In this document: positions 51,539-61,875 of the stretch, piece by piece | How the letters are laid out: the number at the start of each line of letters is the position of its first letter | How positions within the stretch are numbered: the stretch's first letter is position 1 | NCBI RefSeq assembly: GCF_002158865.1 | Contig: NZ_CP021455.1 | Coordinates: 3,224,001-3,288,000, forward strand | Source of the DNA: Comamonas serinivorans | GTDB lineage: Bacteria > Pseudomonadota > Gammaproteobacteria > Burkholderiales > Burkholderiaceae_C | Length of the DNA: 64,000 nucleotides | Direction of reading: 5' to 3' | Notes under the pieces: generated by a model | What the model saw: the letters and a program-made list of their open reading frames with translations, nothing else | Told to the model about the DNA's origin: nothing | Databases searched by the model: none | Translations under genes and position numbers: made by a program

Positions 51539-51586
51539 AGTATGCTGCCTTTCCCGTTGATCAGTCATCGGAAGTATCGGGATACT
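51539..51586. repeat. 48-bp palindromic repeat, copy 20 (forms the end of greB)
   Basis: Ends AGTATG and GATACT, inner arms CCGTT and ATCGG. On the minus strand it encodes the last eight residues and the stop codon of greB. Confidence 0.9.
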
Positions 51587-52127
51587 CTACCTCCAACACT
51601 TCAATCTCCTTCACCCCAGCCGGCGTGAGCAGCTTGAGCACGTCGCCCACCCGGCTTTTGAGCAAGGTGCGGGCGATCGGCGAAATCCAGCTCACCTGGT
51701 GGGCGCTGGCGTCGGCCTCGTCGATGCCCAGGATGGTGACCGTGCGCGCCACGTCGTCCTCGTCGACGTAGGTCACCGTGGCGCCGAAGAACACCTGGTC
51801 GTTGCCATGGTGCACGGCGGGGTCGGTCACCTCGGCGGTCTCCAGGCGTTTGGTCAGGAAGCGGATGCGGCGGTCGATCTCGCGCAGGCGCTTCTTGCCA
51901 TACAGGTAGTCGCCGTTTTCCGAGCGGTCGCCGTTCTTGGCCGCCCAGTGCACGGTCTCCACGATCTTGGGGCGCTCGTCGTCGATGAGGCCCAGCAATT
52001 CGGCCTTGAGGCGCCGGTAGCCCGTCGGCGTCATGTAATTGCGCGCACCCTGCGGTAACTGGGGCAAGCTGACGTCGCCGTCCTCGTCGTCTGCGTCGTC
52101 GCGCTCTTTGACAAATGCTTTGTTCAT
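51561..52127 (-). CDS. greB: Transcription elongation factor GreB
   Basis: 188 residues. After a charged, Asp/Glu-rich N-terminal extension (about 25 residues) come the Gre coiled-coil domain (MTPTGYRRLKAELLGL) and the C-terminal FKBP-like domain (VHHGNDQVFFGATVTYVDED, SWISPIARTLLKSRVGD). GreB rescues backtracked RNA polymerase by stimulating transcript cleavage. It converges on spoT. Its final residues (YPDTSDD and stop) are read from repeat copy 20, so the natural C-terminus has been replaced or trimmed there. Confidence 0.95.
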   Translation of the reverse strand: MNKAFVKERDDADDEDGDVSLPQLPQGARNYMTPTGYRRLKAELLGLIDDERPKIVETVHWAAKNGDRSENGDYLYGKKRLREIDRRIRFLTKRLETAEVTDPAVHHGNDQVFFGATVTYVDEDDVARTVTILGIDEADASAHQVSWISPIARTLLKSRVGDVLKLLTPAGVKEIEVLEVEYPDTSDD

Positions 52128-52435
52128 GTGGTCTGCTGCCCCACTTCGGGGCGTTCGTGCTGGTCAGCGCCTCCAACGGGCGAGAACATGTCCCGCACTG
52201 CAGTTTGGAGGGCGACCGAAACGGTTGGTTATCGAGACGTGCGTCTCACAAATCAAATTACAATGCCCGAAAATCCGATTGAGAGACATTGCGGATAAAA
52301 TCGCGGGTTGATCTTTTGTCACGCGATCGACACACCTGACACGGCCCGCCGTGCGCACGCTTTAGAGTGACAGCGTAGACCTGATGGCCCAGCCCAGCAC
52401 CACGTTCGACCTTCATTTCAAAAAGAGAGTAACCC
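52128..52435. other. Divergent promoter region greB / ETF-QO
   Basis: 308 bp with an AT-rich core at 52245-52310 that probably carries the promoters of both genes. I cannot fix a -35/-10 pair with confidence. There is no repeat copy here. Confidence 0.45.
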
Positions 52436-54133
52436 ATGACGCCTGAAGCCATCCTTGAACAGTACGGTCCGCGCGAGGCCATGGAATACGACGTGGTCAT
52501 CGTGGGCGGCGGCCCCGGTGGTCTGGCCACGGCCATCCGTCTGAAGCAGCTGGCGGCCGAGAAAGGGCAGGAGATCAGCGTCGTCGTGCTGGAAAAGGGT
52601 TCCGAGCCCGGCGCCCACATCCTGTCGGGCGCCATCATGGACCCCAAGGCCATCACCGAGCTGATCCCCGACTGGAAGGAAAAAGGCGCGCCGCTGAACC
52701 AGCCGGTGACCGAGGACGCTTTCCTCATCCTGAGCGAAACCGGTGCCCTGCGCACGCCCGGCTTTGCGTTGCCTCAGTGCTTCGACAACCACGGCAACTA
52801 CATCGTGCGCCTGGGCGAAGTCGTGAAGTGGCTGGGTGAGCAGGCTGAAGCCCTCGGCGTGGAAATCTTCCCGGGCTTTCCGGCCACCGAAGTCGTCTAC
52901 AACGACGATGGCTCCGTCAAGGGCGTGGCCACCGGCAACATGGGCATCGGCAAGGACGGCGAGCCTGGCCCCGAATTCCAGCTCGGCATGGAGCTGCACG
53001 GCAAGTACACCATTTTTGCCGAGGGCGCGCGGGGCCAGCTGGGCAAGCAGCTGATCGCCAAGTTCAAGCTCGACGAAGGCCGCGACCCCCAGAGCTACGG
53101 CATCGGCATCAAGGAACTGTGGGAAATCGACCCCTCGCGCTTCAAGGCTGGCCTGGCCCTGCACAGCGCCGGCTGGCCGCTGGACACCGACACCTACGGC
53201 GGCGCCTTCATGTACCACCTGGGCGACAACCTGGTCGCGCTGGGCTACGTGGTGGGCCTGAACTACAGCAACCCCTACCTGAGCCCGTTCGAGGAATTCC
53301 AGCGCTGGAAGACGCACCCGAACATCAAGTACTACTTCACCGACGACGAAGGCAACGTGACCGCCAAGCGTCTGCAGTACGGTGCCCGCGCCATCACGGC
53401 CGGCGGCCTGTTCGCCCTGCCCAAGACCGTGTTCCCGGGCGGCGCGCTGGTCGGCTGCGATGCCGGCTACCTGAACGCCAGCCGCATCAAGGGCAGCCAC
53501 GCCGCCATCAAGACCGGCATGCTGGCCGCCGAAGCCGCGTTCGAGGCCATCCAGGCCGGCCGCCAGGGCGACGAGCTGACCGCCTACCCCGAAGCCTTCG
53601 AAAAGAGCTGGCTGTACGCCGAGCTGCGCAAGGACCGCAACTACAAGAACTGGTTCAAGAAGGGCCTGTACACCGCCATCGTGATGACCGGCATCGAGCA
53701 AAAGCTGCTGGGCGGCAACATCCCCTGGAACCTGCACCGCGACAAGCCCGATCACCTCTACCTCAAGCCCGCGGCCGAGAGCAAGAAGATCGAGTACCCC
53801 AAGCCCGATGGCAAGCTGACCTTCGACCGACTGTCCAGCGTGTTCATCAGCAACACCAACCACAGCGAGAACCAGCCAGCTCACCTGACGCTGAAGGATG
53901 CCTCGGTGCCCGTGCGCATCAACTACGCGAAGTTCGCCGGCCCTGAAGCACGCTACTGCCCGGCAGGCGTCTACGAATTCGTGACAGACGAGTCCGCCGA
54001 AGGTGGCGAGCGCCTGCAGATCAACGCCCAGAACTGCGTGCACTGCAAGACCTGCGACATCAAGGACCCGACGCAAAACATCGTCTGGGTGGCGCCCGAA
54101 GGCGGCGGCGGCCCCAACTACTCCGGCATGTGA
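52436..54133 (+). CDS. Electron transfer flavoprotein-ubiquinone oxidoreductase
   Basis: 565 residues, standard length for ETF-QO. The N-terminal FAD site is VVIVGGGPGGLATAIRL. The quinone/membrane-associated middle region holds FAEGARGQLGKQLI and HSAGWPLDTDTYGGAFMYHL. The C-terminal [4Fe-4S] ligands are in YCPAGVYEF and NCVHCKTCDIKDP. It passes electrons from electron-transfer flavoprotein, fed by acyl-CoA dehydrogenases, to ubiquinone at the inner membrane. It is alone here, with no etfAB in the window, and ends in a strong terminator. Confidence 0.97.
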   Translation: MTPEAILEQYGPREAMEYDVVIVGGGPGGLATAIRLKQLAAEKGQEISVVVLEKGSEPGAHILSGAIMDPKAITELIPDWKEKGAPLNQPVTEDAFLILSETGALRTPGFALPQCFDNHGNYIVRLGEVVKWLGEQAEALGVEIFPGFPATEVVYNDDGSVKGVATGNMGIGKDGEPGPEFQLGMELHGKYTIFAEGARGQLGKQLIAKFKLDEGRDPQSYGIGIKELWEIDPSRFKAGLALHSAGWPLDTDTYGGAFMYHLGDNLVALGYVVGLNYSNPYLSPFEEFQRWKTHPNIKYYFTDDEGNVTAKRLQYGARAITAGGLFALPKTVFPGGALVGCDAGYLNASRIKGSHAAIKTGMLAAEAAFEAIQAGRQGDELTAYPEAFEKSWLYAELRKDRNYKNWFKKGLYTAIVMTGIEQKLLGGNIPWNLHRDKPDHLYLKPAAESKKIEYPKPDGKLTFDRLSSVFISNTNHSENQPAHLTLKDASVPVRINYAKFAGPEARYCPAGVYEFVTDESAEGGERLQINAQNCVHCKTCDIKDPTQNIVWVAPEGGGGPNYSGM

Positions 54134-54171
54134 TGTCCCGCCCGCCACCACGGCGGGCCTGCATCCCACCC

Positions 54172-54203
54172 AAGCGAGGTGCCGCAAGGCACCTCGCTTT
54201 TTT
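54172..54203 (+). terminator. Intrinsic terminator after ETF-QO
   Basis: A perfect 12-bp stem (AAGCGAGGTGCC / GGCACCTCGCTT), loop GCAA and a T-run, 38 bp after the stop. Confidence 0.95.
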
Positions 54204-54261
54204 GCGGGCGCAGCCCGGTCGCCACAGCCGGTGAAGCCATCGGCCTCATGCCGGTTCTGCC

Positions 54262-54309
54262 AGAATCATGCCGCGACCGCCGTTGCGCAGGCTTCGCCGG
54301 CCCGATACT
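54262..54309. repeat. 48-bp palindromic intergenic repeat, copy 21 (diverged)
   Basis: Left end AGAATC has one change, right end GATACT is intact, and the spacing is exact. Of the centre only CCG at the left-arm position remains. It lies beyond the ETF-QO terminator and 37 bp upstream of the Imm51-type gene. Confidence 0.5.
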
Positions 54310-54346
54310 GCACGATGACGCTAACCAGACCCGCTCCGGAGCAACC

Positions 54347-54678
54347 ATGACCATCGAAGACCGCATCAAACCCTTTGTCCTCGTACGAGGCAGCAAAAGC
54401 ACCTCGGTCATCCTCGGTGCTGGCCGCTGGCAACAGGCGATCTTCGATGAGCGCGCGGCAGACGGTTTTCAGGGCAGCGGTTACGACTGGGCGTCTGTCG
54501 CCGACGTCTTTCTGGACGACACCCAGCCCGCCTGGCGCGCCGACATCCGCTTCGACCCCGAGGCGGACATGTTCTGCGCCTACTCGACCGAGGTCACATC
54601 CCTCGAAGCCTTCGCCCTGGCGCCTGCGCCGACATCGCTCGCCTGCGCGACATGCTGGCCCGCGCCGAGCTGGACTGA
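54347..54678 (+). pseudogene. Imm51-type immunity protein, C-terminal frameshift
   Basis: The start ATG 54347 follows GGAG by five bases. The first ~95 residues read STSVILGAGRW, DGFQGSGYDWASVADVFLDD and IRFDPEADMFCAYST, which resembles the immunity protein 51 family of polymorphic toxin systems. After SLEAFALA the frame is lost. Another frame then reads CADIARLRDMLARAELD and stops at 54678, as family members end. As it stands, translation runs on to 54730 with an unrelated tail. A small deletion of about 7 bp or a one-base loss would explain it. No toxin gene is adjacent. Confidence 0.6.
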
Positions 54679-55032
54679 GGCGGCCGGCGCACGGCTCACG
54701 CGCTCGGGTTTGCTGCATCACGGCTCGTGATTCGATCGGCATGAGGCCACTCGCGTGCCGAGAGCCCACCACCCGCTCCGTCATCCCGGGCAGATCAACC
54801 GTGTCCCGCGCAAGCCCACCGCCAGGCCGCATCCGGTCGCACAATCCGCGTCAGACGTCCACGCAGGCTGCCATACCCCCTCAGTTTCGCGATGCCTTGC
54901 ACAGACGACCGACCAGCGCTCAGGTCCGCATCATTCAGTGCCGTGATGTCAGGGACGCTCATGGGCCGCGGGCGATGAACGACAAGATTCACGGGCTCAG
55001 GAAGACCATGAATTCTGAGTCGCCACCCCATG
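54679..55032. other. Intergenic region, no convincing gene
   Basis: About 350 bp between the Imm51-type gene and the typA terminator. The open frames have the composition of random high-GC sequence. A CATACC at 54872-54877 recalls a repeat end but has no partner. Confidence 0.45.
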
Positions 55033-55054
55033 AAAAAACCCGCCGAAGCGGGTT
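55033..55054 (-). terminator. Intrinsic terminator of typA
   Basis: On the minus strand: stem AACCCGC / GCGGGTT, loop TTCG, then a T-run. It lies just beyond repeat copy 22, so the order is typA stop, repeat, terminator. Confidence 0.92.
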
Positions 55055-55060
55055 CTCTTG

Positions 55061-55108
55061 GGTATGCCAGCGCGGCGAACAAAATGGCGACGGGAATCGC
55101 CGCATACT
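55061..55108. repeat. 48-bp palindromic intergenic repeat, copy 22
   Basis: Ends GGTATG and CATACT. The left inner arm has changed, the right one still has GACGG. It lies between the typA stop (17 bp) and the typA terminator, so it is transcribed. Confidence 0.8.
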
Positions 55109-55125
55109 GCCCAGCCGCCTGTTAA

Positions 55126-56952
55126 TCACGCTTCGCGCGAAGCGCGCTTGCGCTCGTGTTCCTTCAGGAAGCGCTTGCGCAGGCGGATGCTCTTGGGGGT
55201 GATCTCGACCAGCTCGTCGTCCTCGATGAACTCGACGCCGTACTCCAGCGTGAGGTCGATGGGCGGCGTGATCTTGATCGCGTCTTCCTTGCCGCTGACG
55301 CGGAAGTTGGTCAGCTGCTTGGTGCGCGTGGCGTTCACGATCAGGTCGTTGTCGCGGCTGTGGATGCCGACGATCATGCCTTCGTACACGGGGTCGTTGG
55401 CCTTCACGAACATGCGACCGCGGTCGTCCAGCTTGCCCAGCGCGTAGGTGAAGATCTCACCGTCATCCATCGAGATCAGCACGCCGTTCTTGCGGCTGGC
55501 GATCTCGCCCTTGTGCGGCTCGTAGCTGTCGAACACGTTGCCGATCAGGCCAGAGCCGCGGGTCAGGTTCAGGAACTCGTTCGTGAAGCCGATCAGGCCA
55601 CGCGCCGGAATGCGGTACTCCAGGCGCACGCGGCCGCGGCCATCGGGCTCCATGTTGACCAGCTCGCCCTTGCGCTCGCCCAGCGCCTGCATCACGCCGC
55701 CTTGGTGGCTTTCCTCGATGTCGGCCGTCACCAGCTCGATGGGCTCGCAGCGCACGCCATCGATCTCGCGGAACAGCACGCGCGGCTTGGAGACGGCCAG
55801 CTCGTAGCCTTCACGACGCATTTCTTCCAGCAGGATGGTCAGGTGCAGTTCACCGCGGCCGGCCACTTCGAAAATGCCGTCTTCGTCGGTTTCACGCACG
55901 CGCAGGGCGACGTTCGAGCGCAGCTCTTTTTGCAGGCGGTCCCAGATCTGGCGGCTGGTGACGAACTTGCCTTCGCGACCGGCCAGCGGGCTGGTGTTCA
56001 CGCAGAAGTTCATGGTCAGCGTGGGCTCGTCGATCTTCAGCATCGGCAGCGGCTGCGGGTTGTCGATGGACGTCAGCGTCACGCCAATGCCCAGGTCTTC
56101 GATGCCGTTGACCAGCACGATGTTGCCGGGACCGGCCTCGGTCACCTGCACGCGGTCCAAGCCCTGGAAGGTCAGCACCTGGTTCACGCGGCCCTTGTAC
56201 TGCTTGCCCTCGGGGCCTTCCATGACCAGCACATCCTGGCCGGGCCGGACCACACCGGCGTTCACGCGGCCCACGCCGATGCGGCCCACGAACGTGGAAA
56301 AGTCCAGGGCCGAGATCTGCAGCTGCAGCGGCGCGCTCGCGTCCCCACTGTGCTCGGGCACGTGCTTCAGGATGGTTTCGAACAGGGCGGACATGTCCTT
56401 GCCCCATTGCTCACCCGGCGCACCCTCTTCCAGCGACGTCCAGCCGTTGATGCCCGAGGCATACACCACGGGGAAATCGAGCTGCTCGTCGGTCGCGCCC
56501 AGCTTGTCGAACAGGTCGAAAGCGGCGTTGATGACCTTGTCGGGGTTGGCGCCGGGCTTGTCGACCTTGTTCACGACCACGATGGGGCGCAGGCCGAGGG
56601 CCAGGGCCTTCTTGGTCACGAAGCGCGTCTGCGGCATGGGGCCTTCCTGCGCGTCGATCAGCAGCACCACGCCGTCCACCATGGACAGCGCGCGTTCCAC
56701 TTCGCCGCCGAAGTCGGCGTGCCCCGGTGTGTCGAGGATGTTGATGTGCGTGCCCTGCCAGCTCACGGCGCAGTTCTTGGCCAGGATGGTGATGCCGCGC
56801 TCGCGTTCGATGGCGTTGTTGTCCATCACGGTGTCGACGACTTTTTCGTGCTCGGCAAAGGTGCCGGACTGGCGCAGCAGCTGGTCGACCATGGTCGTCT
56901 TGCCATGGTCAACGTGCGCGATGATGGCGATGTTGCGAATCGGGGTGCTCAT
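55126..56952 (-). CDS. typA: Ribosome-associated GTPase TypA/BipA
   Basis: 608 residues from ATG 56952 ([20 protein letters not shown]). A translational GTPase: the G1 motif is AHVDHGKTT, with [17 protein letters not shown] and NKVDKPGA for the other G motifs. EF-G-like domains III and V ([18 protein letters not shown]) and the TypA-specific C-terminal domain follow ([19 protein letters not shown]). TypA binds ribosomes and supports assembly and growth under stress such as cold. It is downstream of truB and the possible small gene. Confidence 0.97.
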   Translation of the reverse strand: MSTPIRNIAIIAHVDHGKTTMVDQLLRQSGTFAEHEKVVDTVMDNNAIERERGITILAKNCAVSWQGTHINILDTPGHADFGGEVERALSMVDGVVLLIDAQEGPMPQTRFVTKKALALGLRPIVVVNKVDKPGANPDKVINAAFDLFDKLGATDEQLDFPVVYASGINGWTSLEEGAPGEQWGKDMSALFETILKHVPEHSGDASAPLQLQISALDFSTFVGRIGVGRVNAGVVRPGQDVLVMEGPEGKQYKGRVNQVLTFQGLDRVQVTEAGPGNIVLVNGIEDLGIGVTLTSIDNPQPLPMLKIDEPTLTMNFCVNTSPLAGREGKFVTSRQIWDRLQKELRSNVALRVRETDEDGIFEVAGRGELHLTILLEEMRREGYELAVSKPRVLFREIDGVRCEPIELVTADIEESHQGGVMQALGERKGELVNMEPDGRGRVRLEYRIPARGLIGFTNEFLNLTRGSGLIGNVFDSYEPHKGEIASRKNGVLISMDDGEIFTYALGKLDDRGRMFVKANDPVYEGMIVGIHSRDNDLIVNATRTKQLTNFRVSGKEDAIKITPPIDLTLEYGVEFIEDDELVEITPKSIRLRKRFLKEHERKRASREA

Positions 56953-57123
56953 TGTGAAACGTGCCTTCGATGAAATGGGTACGCGGTTGCGAAAATGGGA
57001 TGTATCGAGTTGCGTCGGTTTGAGGGCCAACGACACATGCGGTGTACTGCCTGAGAATTCGAATGATGATGCGTCAGGCTCATCGCAGGCGGTGGCGCTT
57101 TCGGAGGGCGGTCGTCACGGTGC

Positions 57124-57240
57124 TCAACTCCCGTCGAAGGTGAAGAGCGCCGTGCGGCTGCGAGGCTCGAACACCTCAGCGGCGTCCGGACAAGCCAAGA
57201 AGCCAGGCTGCACTGTGCGAATGTCGGACTGCTCAAACAT
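57124..57240 (-). CDS. Possible small protein (38 residues) between truB and typA
   Basis: An ATG at 57240 is preceded, six bases upstream, by a strong ribosome binding site (GCAGGAG). It opens a 38-codon frame ([18 protein letters not shown] ... [10 protein letters not shown]) ending at 57124. It lies 18 bp after the truB stop on the same strand, as expected for an operon gene. I do not recognise the product; it has no membrane segment or repeated motif. It could be a true small protein or a leader peptide for typA, whose start is 171 bp downstream. Confidence 0.45.
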   Translation of the reverse strand: MFEQSDIRTVQPGFLACPDAAEVFEPRSRTALFTFDGS

Positions 57241-57258
57241 GGTCTGCTCCTGCCCGTC

Positions 57259-58395
57259 TCAGCGGCCCGTCGCCGGTGCGTCCTGACCGGTGGGCTGCGC
57301 GGCGTGTCCATGGCCTGGCTCACCGGCTTGCTGCATCCCCCACGCCTGCACCAGCGTCTGCTCGACCTCGGCCGGGCTCAGCAAGCGATCGGGAATCAGC
57401 TCACCTGAGTACACATGGGCGACACCCAGCAGGGCCACGGGATTTTGCCCATACACCGCCACCGCGTCGCTGTTGGCCCAGGGGCCACGACGGCGCATGC
57501 CGGACAGGAAGCGCCCCGCGTCATGCGCAGGCAGATCGACGCGCGTGTGGCCCGCCAACAGGCAGTCGGTGGGCTGCACGGCAGCCAGACGCTGCGCCTC
57601 GGACATGGTTTCGAGCTGTTCGATGGTCACGCACTGCGCGGCCAGCAGGCCGCCCGTCTCCACACGGCGCAGGCGCGTGAGGTGGCCGCCGCAGCCCAGC
57701 GCCAGCCCGATGTCTTCGCCCAGGGTGCGGATGTAAGTGCCTTTGCTGCAGCGCACGGTCAAATGCAAAACGGGTTCACCTGCGTCATTACAGGCCAACT
57801 GCATGTCCAGCGCGTGAATGTCGACCTGGCGCGGCGCGCGCTCCACCTCGACGCCCGCACGCGCGTACTCATACAGCGCCTTGCCATCCTTTTTCAGCGC
57901 GCTGTGCATGGGCGGCACCTGCGCAATCGCCCCGGTGAACCGGGCGCGCACGGCAGCCAGGCGCTCCGGCGTCAACATGTCCGGTGTGACGGTGACGCGC
58001 GCGACGACCTCCCCTTCGGCATCGGCGGTGGTGGTGCGCACGCCCAGCAGCACCGTGGCTTCATAGGTCTTGGGCGCATCGAGCTGCAGCTGGCTGAATT
58101 TGGTGGCGGCACCAAAGCACAGCGGCAGCACCCCCGTGGCCAAGGGGTCCAGCGTGCCGGTGTGGCCGGCTTTTTCCGCGCGCAGCAGCCACTTCACCTT
58201 TTGCAAGGCCTGGTTGCTGGACCAGGTCAGCGGCTTGTCGAGCAGCACGACGCCATGCACGGGGCGGCGCTGGATGCGCGCACTCGGCGCGCGGCGCGCA
58301 TCCTGCGCCGGGGTCGCAACACCGTCGAGGTCGGTCCGGGACTCGGCCCCCCCCACGGGGGCACGTCCCCCTGGGGATGGCCCTGTCATCGTCAT
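57259..58395 (-). CDS. truB: tRNA pseudouridine(55) synthase
   Basis: 378 residues. After a variable N-terminus of about 45 residues comes the TruB core: [18 protein letters not shown], the catalytic Asp in [16 protein letters not shown], and [20 protein letters not shown]-terminal PUA-like region follows. TruB makes pseudouridine 55 in the T-loop of tRNAs. The first ATG overlaps the rbfA stop (ATGA). A second ATG two codons later (58389) has better spacing to AAGGA and may be the true start. Confidence 0.96.
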   Translation of the reverse strand: MTMTGPSPGGRAPVGGAESRTDLDGVATPAQDARRAPSARIQRRPVHGVVLLDKPLTWSSNQALQKVKWLLRAEKAGHTGTLDPLATGVLPLCFGAATKFSQLQLDAPKTYEATVLLGVRTTTADAEGEVVARVTVTPDMLTPERLAAVRARFTGAIAQVPPMHSALKKDGKALYEYARAGVEVERAPRQVDIHALDMQLACNDAGEPVLHLTVRCSKGTYIRTLGEDIGLALGCGGHLTRLRRVETGGLLAAQCVTIEQLETMSEAQRLAAVQPTDCLLAGHTRVDLPAHDAGRFLSGMRRRGPWANSDAVAVYGQNPVALLGVAHVYSGELIPDRLLSPAEVEQTLVQAWGMQQAGEPGHGHAAQPTGQDAPATGR

Positions 58396-58772
58396 CCTTG
58401 CTCGTCGTTGTCCTTGGCGCGCGACGACACCGCCTTGGCGATCAAGGCGTTCATGTCGGCCGCGTGCTCGGTCGTGCGGTCGTACACGAAGTGCAGCGTG
58501 GGCACGGTGTGGATGTGCAGGCGCTTGAACAACCCGTTGCGCAGGAAGCCTGCGGCCGCGTTCAAGCCCTCGGCGCTGGCGTCCGGATCGCCCACGAGCA
58601 GGCTGAAAAACACCTTGGCATGCGCATAGTCGGGCGTCAGCTCGATTGCATTGATCGTGACCATGCCCACGCGCGGGTCCTTGAGCTCGCGCGCGATCAG
58701 CTCGGACAGATCGCGCTGGATCTGGTCGGCGACCTTGTAGCTGCGGTTGGTGGGAGACTTCTTGGTGGCCAT
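58392..58772 (-). CDS. rbfA: 30S ribosome-binding factor A
   Basis: 126 residues from ATG 58772 ([22 protein letters not shown]). It has the single KH-like fold pattern, with [17 protein letters not shown] and [16 protein letters not shown]. RbfA helps mature the 5' end of 16S rRNA and is needed for cold growth. It lies between infB and truB as in most proteobacteria, and truB overlaps its stop. The longer open frame upstream runs through repeat copy 23 and is not credible. Confidence 0.96.
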   Translation of the reverse strand: MATKKSPTNRSYKVADQIQRDLSELIARELKDPRVGMVTINAIELTPDYAHAKVFFSLLVGDPDASAEGLNAAAGFLRNGLFKRLHIHTVPTLHFVYDRTTEHAADMNALIAKAVSSRAKDNDEQG

Positions 58773-58841
58773 GTCAAACACGCGAAAGGTGAGACGGTGC
58801 AGGCGCAGGACGCGGGCGCACGTGCGCCCATGATGGAACGG

Positions 58842-58889
58842 AGTATGAGGCCATTGCCGTTCAGCACTGAACGGCAACCACCGCATACT
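58842..58889. repeat. 48-bp palindromic intergenic repeat, copy 23 (near-consensus)
   Basis: Ends AGTATG and CATACT pair perfectly. The inner arms are the longest in the set (TTGCCGTT / AACGGCAA), with a further G extension GAGTATG / CATACTC outside. It lies 61 bp after the infB stop and 69 bp before rbfA, inside an operon. Confidence 0.92.
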
Positions 58890-58950
58890 CCTGATCATGC
58901 CATCCACCCTTGTGCATGCAACGGGTGAATGCATCCCATGCGCCTGACGA

Positions 58951-61857
58951 TCACAGGGTGCGCGCGATCTCCTTGATCTCGAAGATTTCCAACTGATCGC
59001 CTTCGGCGATGTCGTTGTAGTTCTTCAGCTTGATGCCGCACTCGAAGCCTTCCTTGACTTCCTTCACGTCGTCCTTCATGCGCTTGAGCGATTCCAGCTC
59101 GCCCGAGTAGATGACGACGTTGTCGCGCAGCAGGCGGAAATGTGCATCGCGCTTGACGACGCCCGAGGTGACCATGCAACCGGCCACGGTGCCGATCTTG
59201 GTCGCCACGAACACGGTGCGGATCTCGGCCATGCCGATGACTTCCTCGCGCCGCTCGGGGGCCAGCATGCCCGACATGGCCGACTTCAGCTCATCCACGG
59301 CGTCGTAGATGATGTTGTAGTAACGGACATCCACGTCGTTGCCTTCGGCCGTCTTGCGTGCCTGCACGTCGGCACGCACGTTGAAGCCGATGATGATCGC
59401 GCCCGAGGCAATGGCCAGGTTCACGTCCGACTCGCTGATGCCGCCCACGCCGGCATACACCAGCTGCACACGCACTTCCTCGGTCGACAGCTTGAGCAGC
59501 GAAGCGGCCAGCGCCTCTTGCGAGCCCTGCATGTCGGCCTTGATGATGATGGGCAGCGTCTGCACGTCGCCCGCCTGCATCTCGGCAAACACGTTCTCGA
59601 GCTTGGCCGCCTGTTGCTTGGCCAGCTTGGTGTTGCGGAACTTGCCAGCGCGGTAGGTCGCGATTTCGCGCGCCCGGCGCTCGTCCGACAGCACCACGAA
59701 GTCGTCGCCCGCCTGCGGCACGTCGCCCAGACCCTGGATTTCGACCGGAATCGACGGGCCAGCGGTCTTCACCGGCTTGCCGTCTTCGTCCAGCATGGCC
59801 CGCACACGACCCGAGGTCTGACCGGCCAGCACCACGTCGCTGACGCTCAGCGTGCCGGATTGCACCAGCACTGTGGCCACAGGACCGCGGCCCTTGTCCA
59901 GACGGGCTTCGATCACGATGCCCTTGGCAGCGGCCTCGACCGGTGCCTTGAGCTCCAGCACTTCGGCTTGCAGCAGCACCTGTTCGAGCAGCTCGTCGAT
60001 GCCCATGCCGGTCTTGGACGACACGGCCACGAACGGCGAATCACCACCGTACTCTTCGGGCACGACCTCTTCACCCACCAGCTCCTGCTTGACCTTGTCG
60101 GGATTGGCATCGGGCTTGTCGGCCTTGGTGATGGCCACCACGATCGGCACCTTGGCCGCCTTGGCGTGCTTGATGGCTTCCTTGGTCTGCGGCATGACAC
60201 CGTCGTCCGCAGCGACCACCAGGATCACGATGTCCGTCGCCTGCGCACCACGGGCACGCATGGCCGTGAAGGCTTCGTGACCCGGGGTATCCAGGAAGGT
60301 GACCGCGCCACGCGGCGTGGACACCGAATACGCACCGATGTGCTGCGTGATGCCGCCGGCTTCGCCCGCCGCCACTTTCGAGCGACGGATATAGTCCAGC
60401 AGCGAGGTCTTGCCGTGGTCGACGTGACCCATGACGGTGACCACCGGCGCGCGCTGCAGCGCCTCGCCTGCAGCCGCCTGTTCGTCTTCGGCCGAGAAGG
60501 CTTCGGGATCGTCGAGCGCAGCCACCTTTGCCACGTGGCCCATTTCCTCGACCACGATCATGGCCGTGTCCTGGTCCAGCGGCTGGTTGATGGTGACCAT
60601 TTGACCCAGCTTCATCAACTGCTTGATGACCTCGGAAGCCTTGACCGACATCTTGTGCGCGAGCTCGCCCACGGTGATGGTCTCGGGCACATGCACTTCG
60701 ATGGCGCGGTGTTCGACCGGTGCCGCTGCATGCTGCTGGTGATCGTCGCGACCACGACGGCCGCGGCCGGAACCACTCTTCCAGTTGTTGCCACGCGAGT
60801 TGCCTGCGTCGCCACCGCGAGTGGGCAAGCCCTTCTTCTTGGCAGGCGAGTCGCCGGCCCAGCTGGACGACAGCTTGGACGACTTGACTTCCTTGGCACC
60901 ACCTGCGGGCGGACGCGCACCACCGGCCGCAGGGCGCGCACCGGCAGCCGGTTTGGCCGCAGCGGTCTTGGCCTCGGGCGTCGCAGCCTTGGTCTCTTCG
61001 GGACGCTTGGCCACGAGCACCTTGCGGGGCGCGTTCATCATGTTGCGGATGGCTTCGGCCTCGGCCAAGGCCTTGCGGCGGCGCTCTTCCAGGTCCTTGG
61101 CACGGGCGGCTTCCTCGTCGGCCTGCGCCTTGGCGGCGTCGGCCTTGGCCTGGGCTTCGGCCGCGACCTTGTCCTCGGCTGCCTGCTTGGCCTGGCGTTG
61201 TGCGTCCTGTGCCTTGGCCACTTCCTCGGCACGGGCGCGCTCCAGCGCCTGCAAGTCTTCCACCAGGTTCACGCGCGCTCCCACTTTGGGCTTGGGTGCA
61301 TCTTTTTTGGCCTGAGCGGCTTCGGCATCCGCCTTGGCTTTGGCCGCAGCCTGGGCTTCGCGCTCGGCTTGCTCACGCGCAGCCTGCTCGGCAGCGGCTT
61401 TGGCCCGCTCAGCCTCGGCCGCTTCGGCGGCTTCGCGTTCGCGGCGGCTGCGCTCCAGCGCTTCTTCCTGCTTGCGCAGCTGTTCGGCCTGTTCGCGCGC
61501 GGCTTCCTCACGGCGCGCCAATTCGGCCTGTTGCTGCTCGGAGGTGTTGGCGCCCTCGTCCTCGTCGCGTTTGACGAAGGTGCGCTTCTTGCGCACCTCG
61601 ACCTGAATCGTGCGGGCCTTGCCGGTGGCATCGGCCTGCTTGATCTCGCTGGTGGACTTCTTGGTCAGCACAATCTTGCGACGCTCGCTCGTGCCATGTG
61701 CAGCCTGCAGATGGTTGAGCAGCTTTTGCTTGTCGGATTCGGTGAGCAAGTCATTGGCCGAGCGCTTGGGCACACCGGCCGCTTCAAGCTGCTCGATCAA
61801 CTGCTCGGACGTTTTCTTGAGTTCATTGGCGAACTCGGCAACCGTATTGCTGGACAT
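58951..61857 (-). CDS. infB: Translation initiation factor IF-2
   Basis: 968 residues, in the long range for IF-2. An N-terminal IF2 domain ([20 protein letters not shown]) is followed by a ~330-residue charged Ala/Glu/Lys/Arg-rich helical linker and a second IF2-N domain ([20 protein letters not shown]). The GTPase comes next, with [33 protein letters not shown] and TKADKP, and the C-terminal domains bind initiator tRNA ([18 protein letters not shown]). It brings fMet-tRNA to the 30S subunit. It starts 18 bp after nusA in the operon. Confidence 0.98.
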   Translation of the reverse strand: MSSNTVAEFANELKKTSEQLIEQLEAAGVPKRSANDLLTESDKQKLLNHLQAAHGTSERRKIVLTKKSTSEIKQADATGKARTIQVEVRKKRTFVKRDEDEGANTSEQQQAELARREEAAREQAEQLRKQEEALERSRREREAAEAAEAERAKAAAEQAAREQAEREAQAAAKAKADAEAAQAKKDAPKPKVGARVNLVEDLQALERARAEEVAKAQDAQRQAKQAAEDKVAAEAQAKADAAKAQADEEAARAKDLEERRRKALAEAEAIRNMMNAPRKVLVAKRPEETKAATPEAKTAAAKPAAGARPAAGGARPPAGGAKEVKSSKLSSSWAGDSPAKKKGLPTRGGDAGNSRGNNWKSGSGRGRRGRDDHQQHAAAPVEHRAIEVHVPETITVGELAHKMSVKASEVIKQLMKLGQMVTINQPLDQDTAMIVVEEMGHVAKVAALDDPEAFSAEDEQAAAGEALQRAPVVTVMGHVDHGKTSLLDYIRRSKVAAGEAGGITQHIGAYSVSTPRGAVTFLDTPGHEAFTAMRARGAQATDIVILVVAADDGVMPQTKEAIKHAKAAKVPIVVAITKADKPDANPDKVKQELVGEEVVPEEYGGDSPFVAVSSKTGMGIDELLEQVLLQAEVLELKAPVEAAAKGIVIEARLDKGRGPVATVLVQSGTLSVSDVVLAGQTSGRVRAMLDEDGKPVKTAGPSIPVEIQGLGDVPQAGDDFVVLSDERRAREIATYRAGKFRNTKLAKQQAAKLENVFAEMQAGDVQTLPIIIKADMQGSQEALAASLLKLSTEEVRVQLVYAGVGGISESDVNLAIASGAIIIGFNVRADVQARKTAEGNDVDVRYYNIIYDAVDELKSAMSGMLAPERREEVIGMAEIRTVFVATKIGTVAGCMVTSGVVKRDAHFRLLRDNVVIYSGELESLKRMKDDVKEVKEGFECGIKLKNYNDIAEGDQLEIFEIKEIARTL

Positions 61858-61875
61858 ATTGTGTGCGATCCTCCA

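Noticed and set aside
54829..54877. Possible repeat copy ending in CATACC at 54872-54877
   Set aside because: The expected left end and inner arms are absent at the family spacing.
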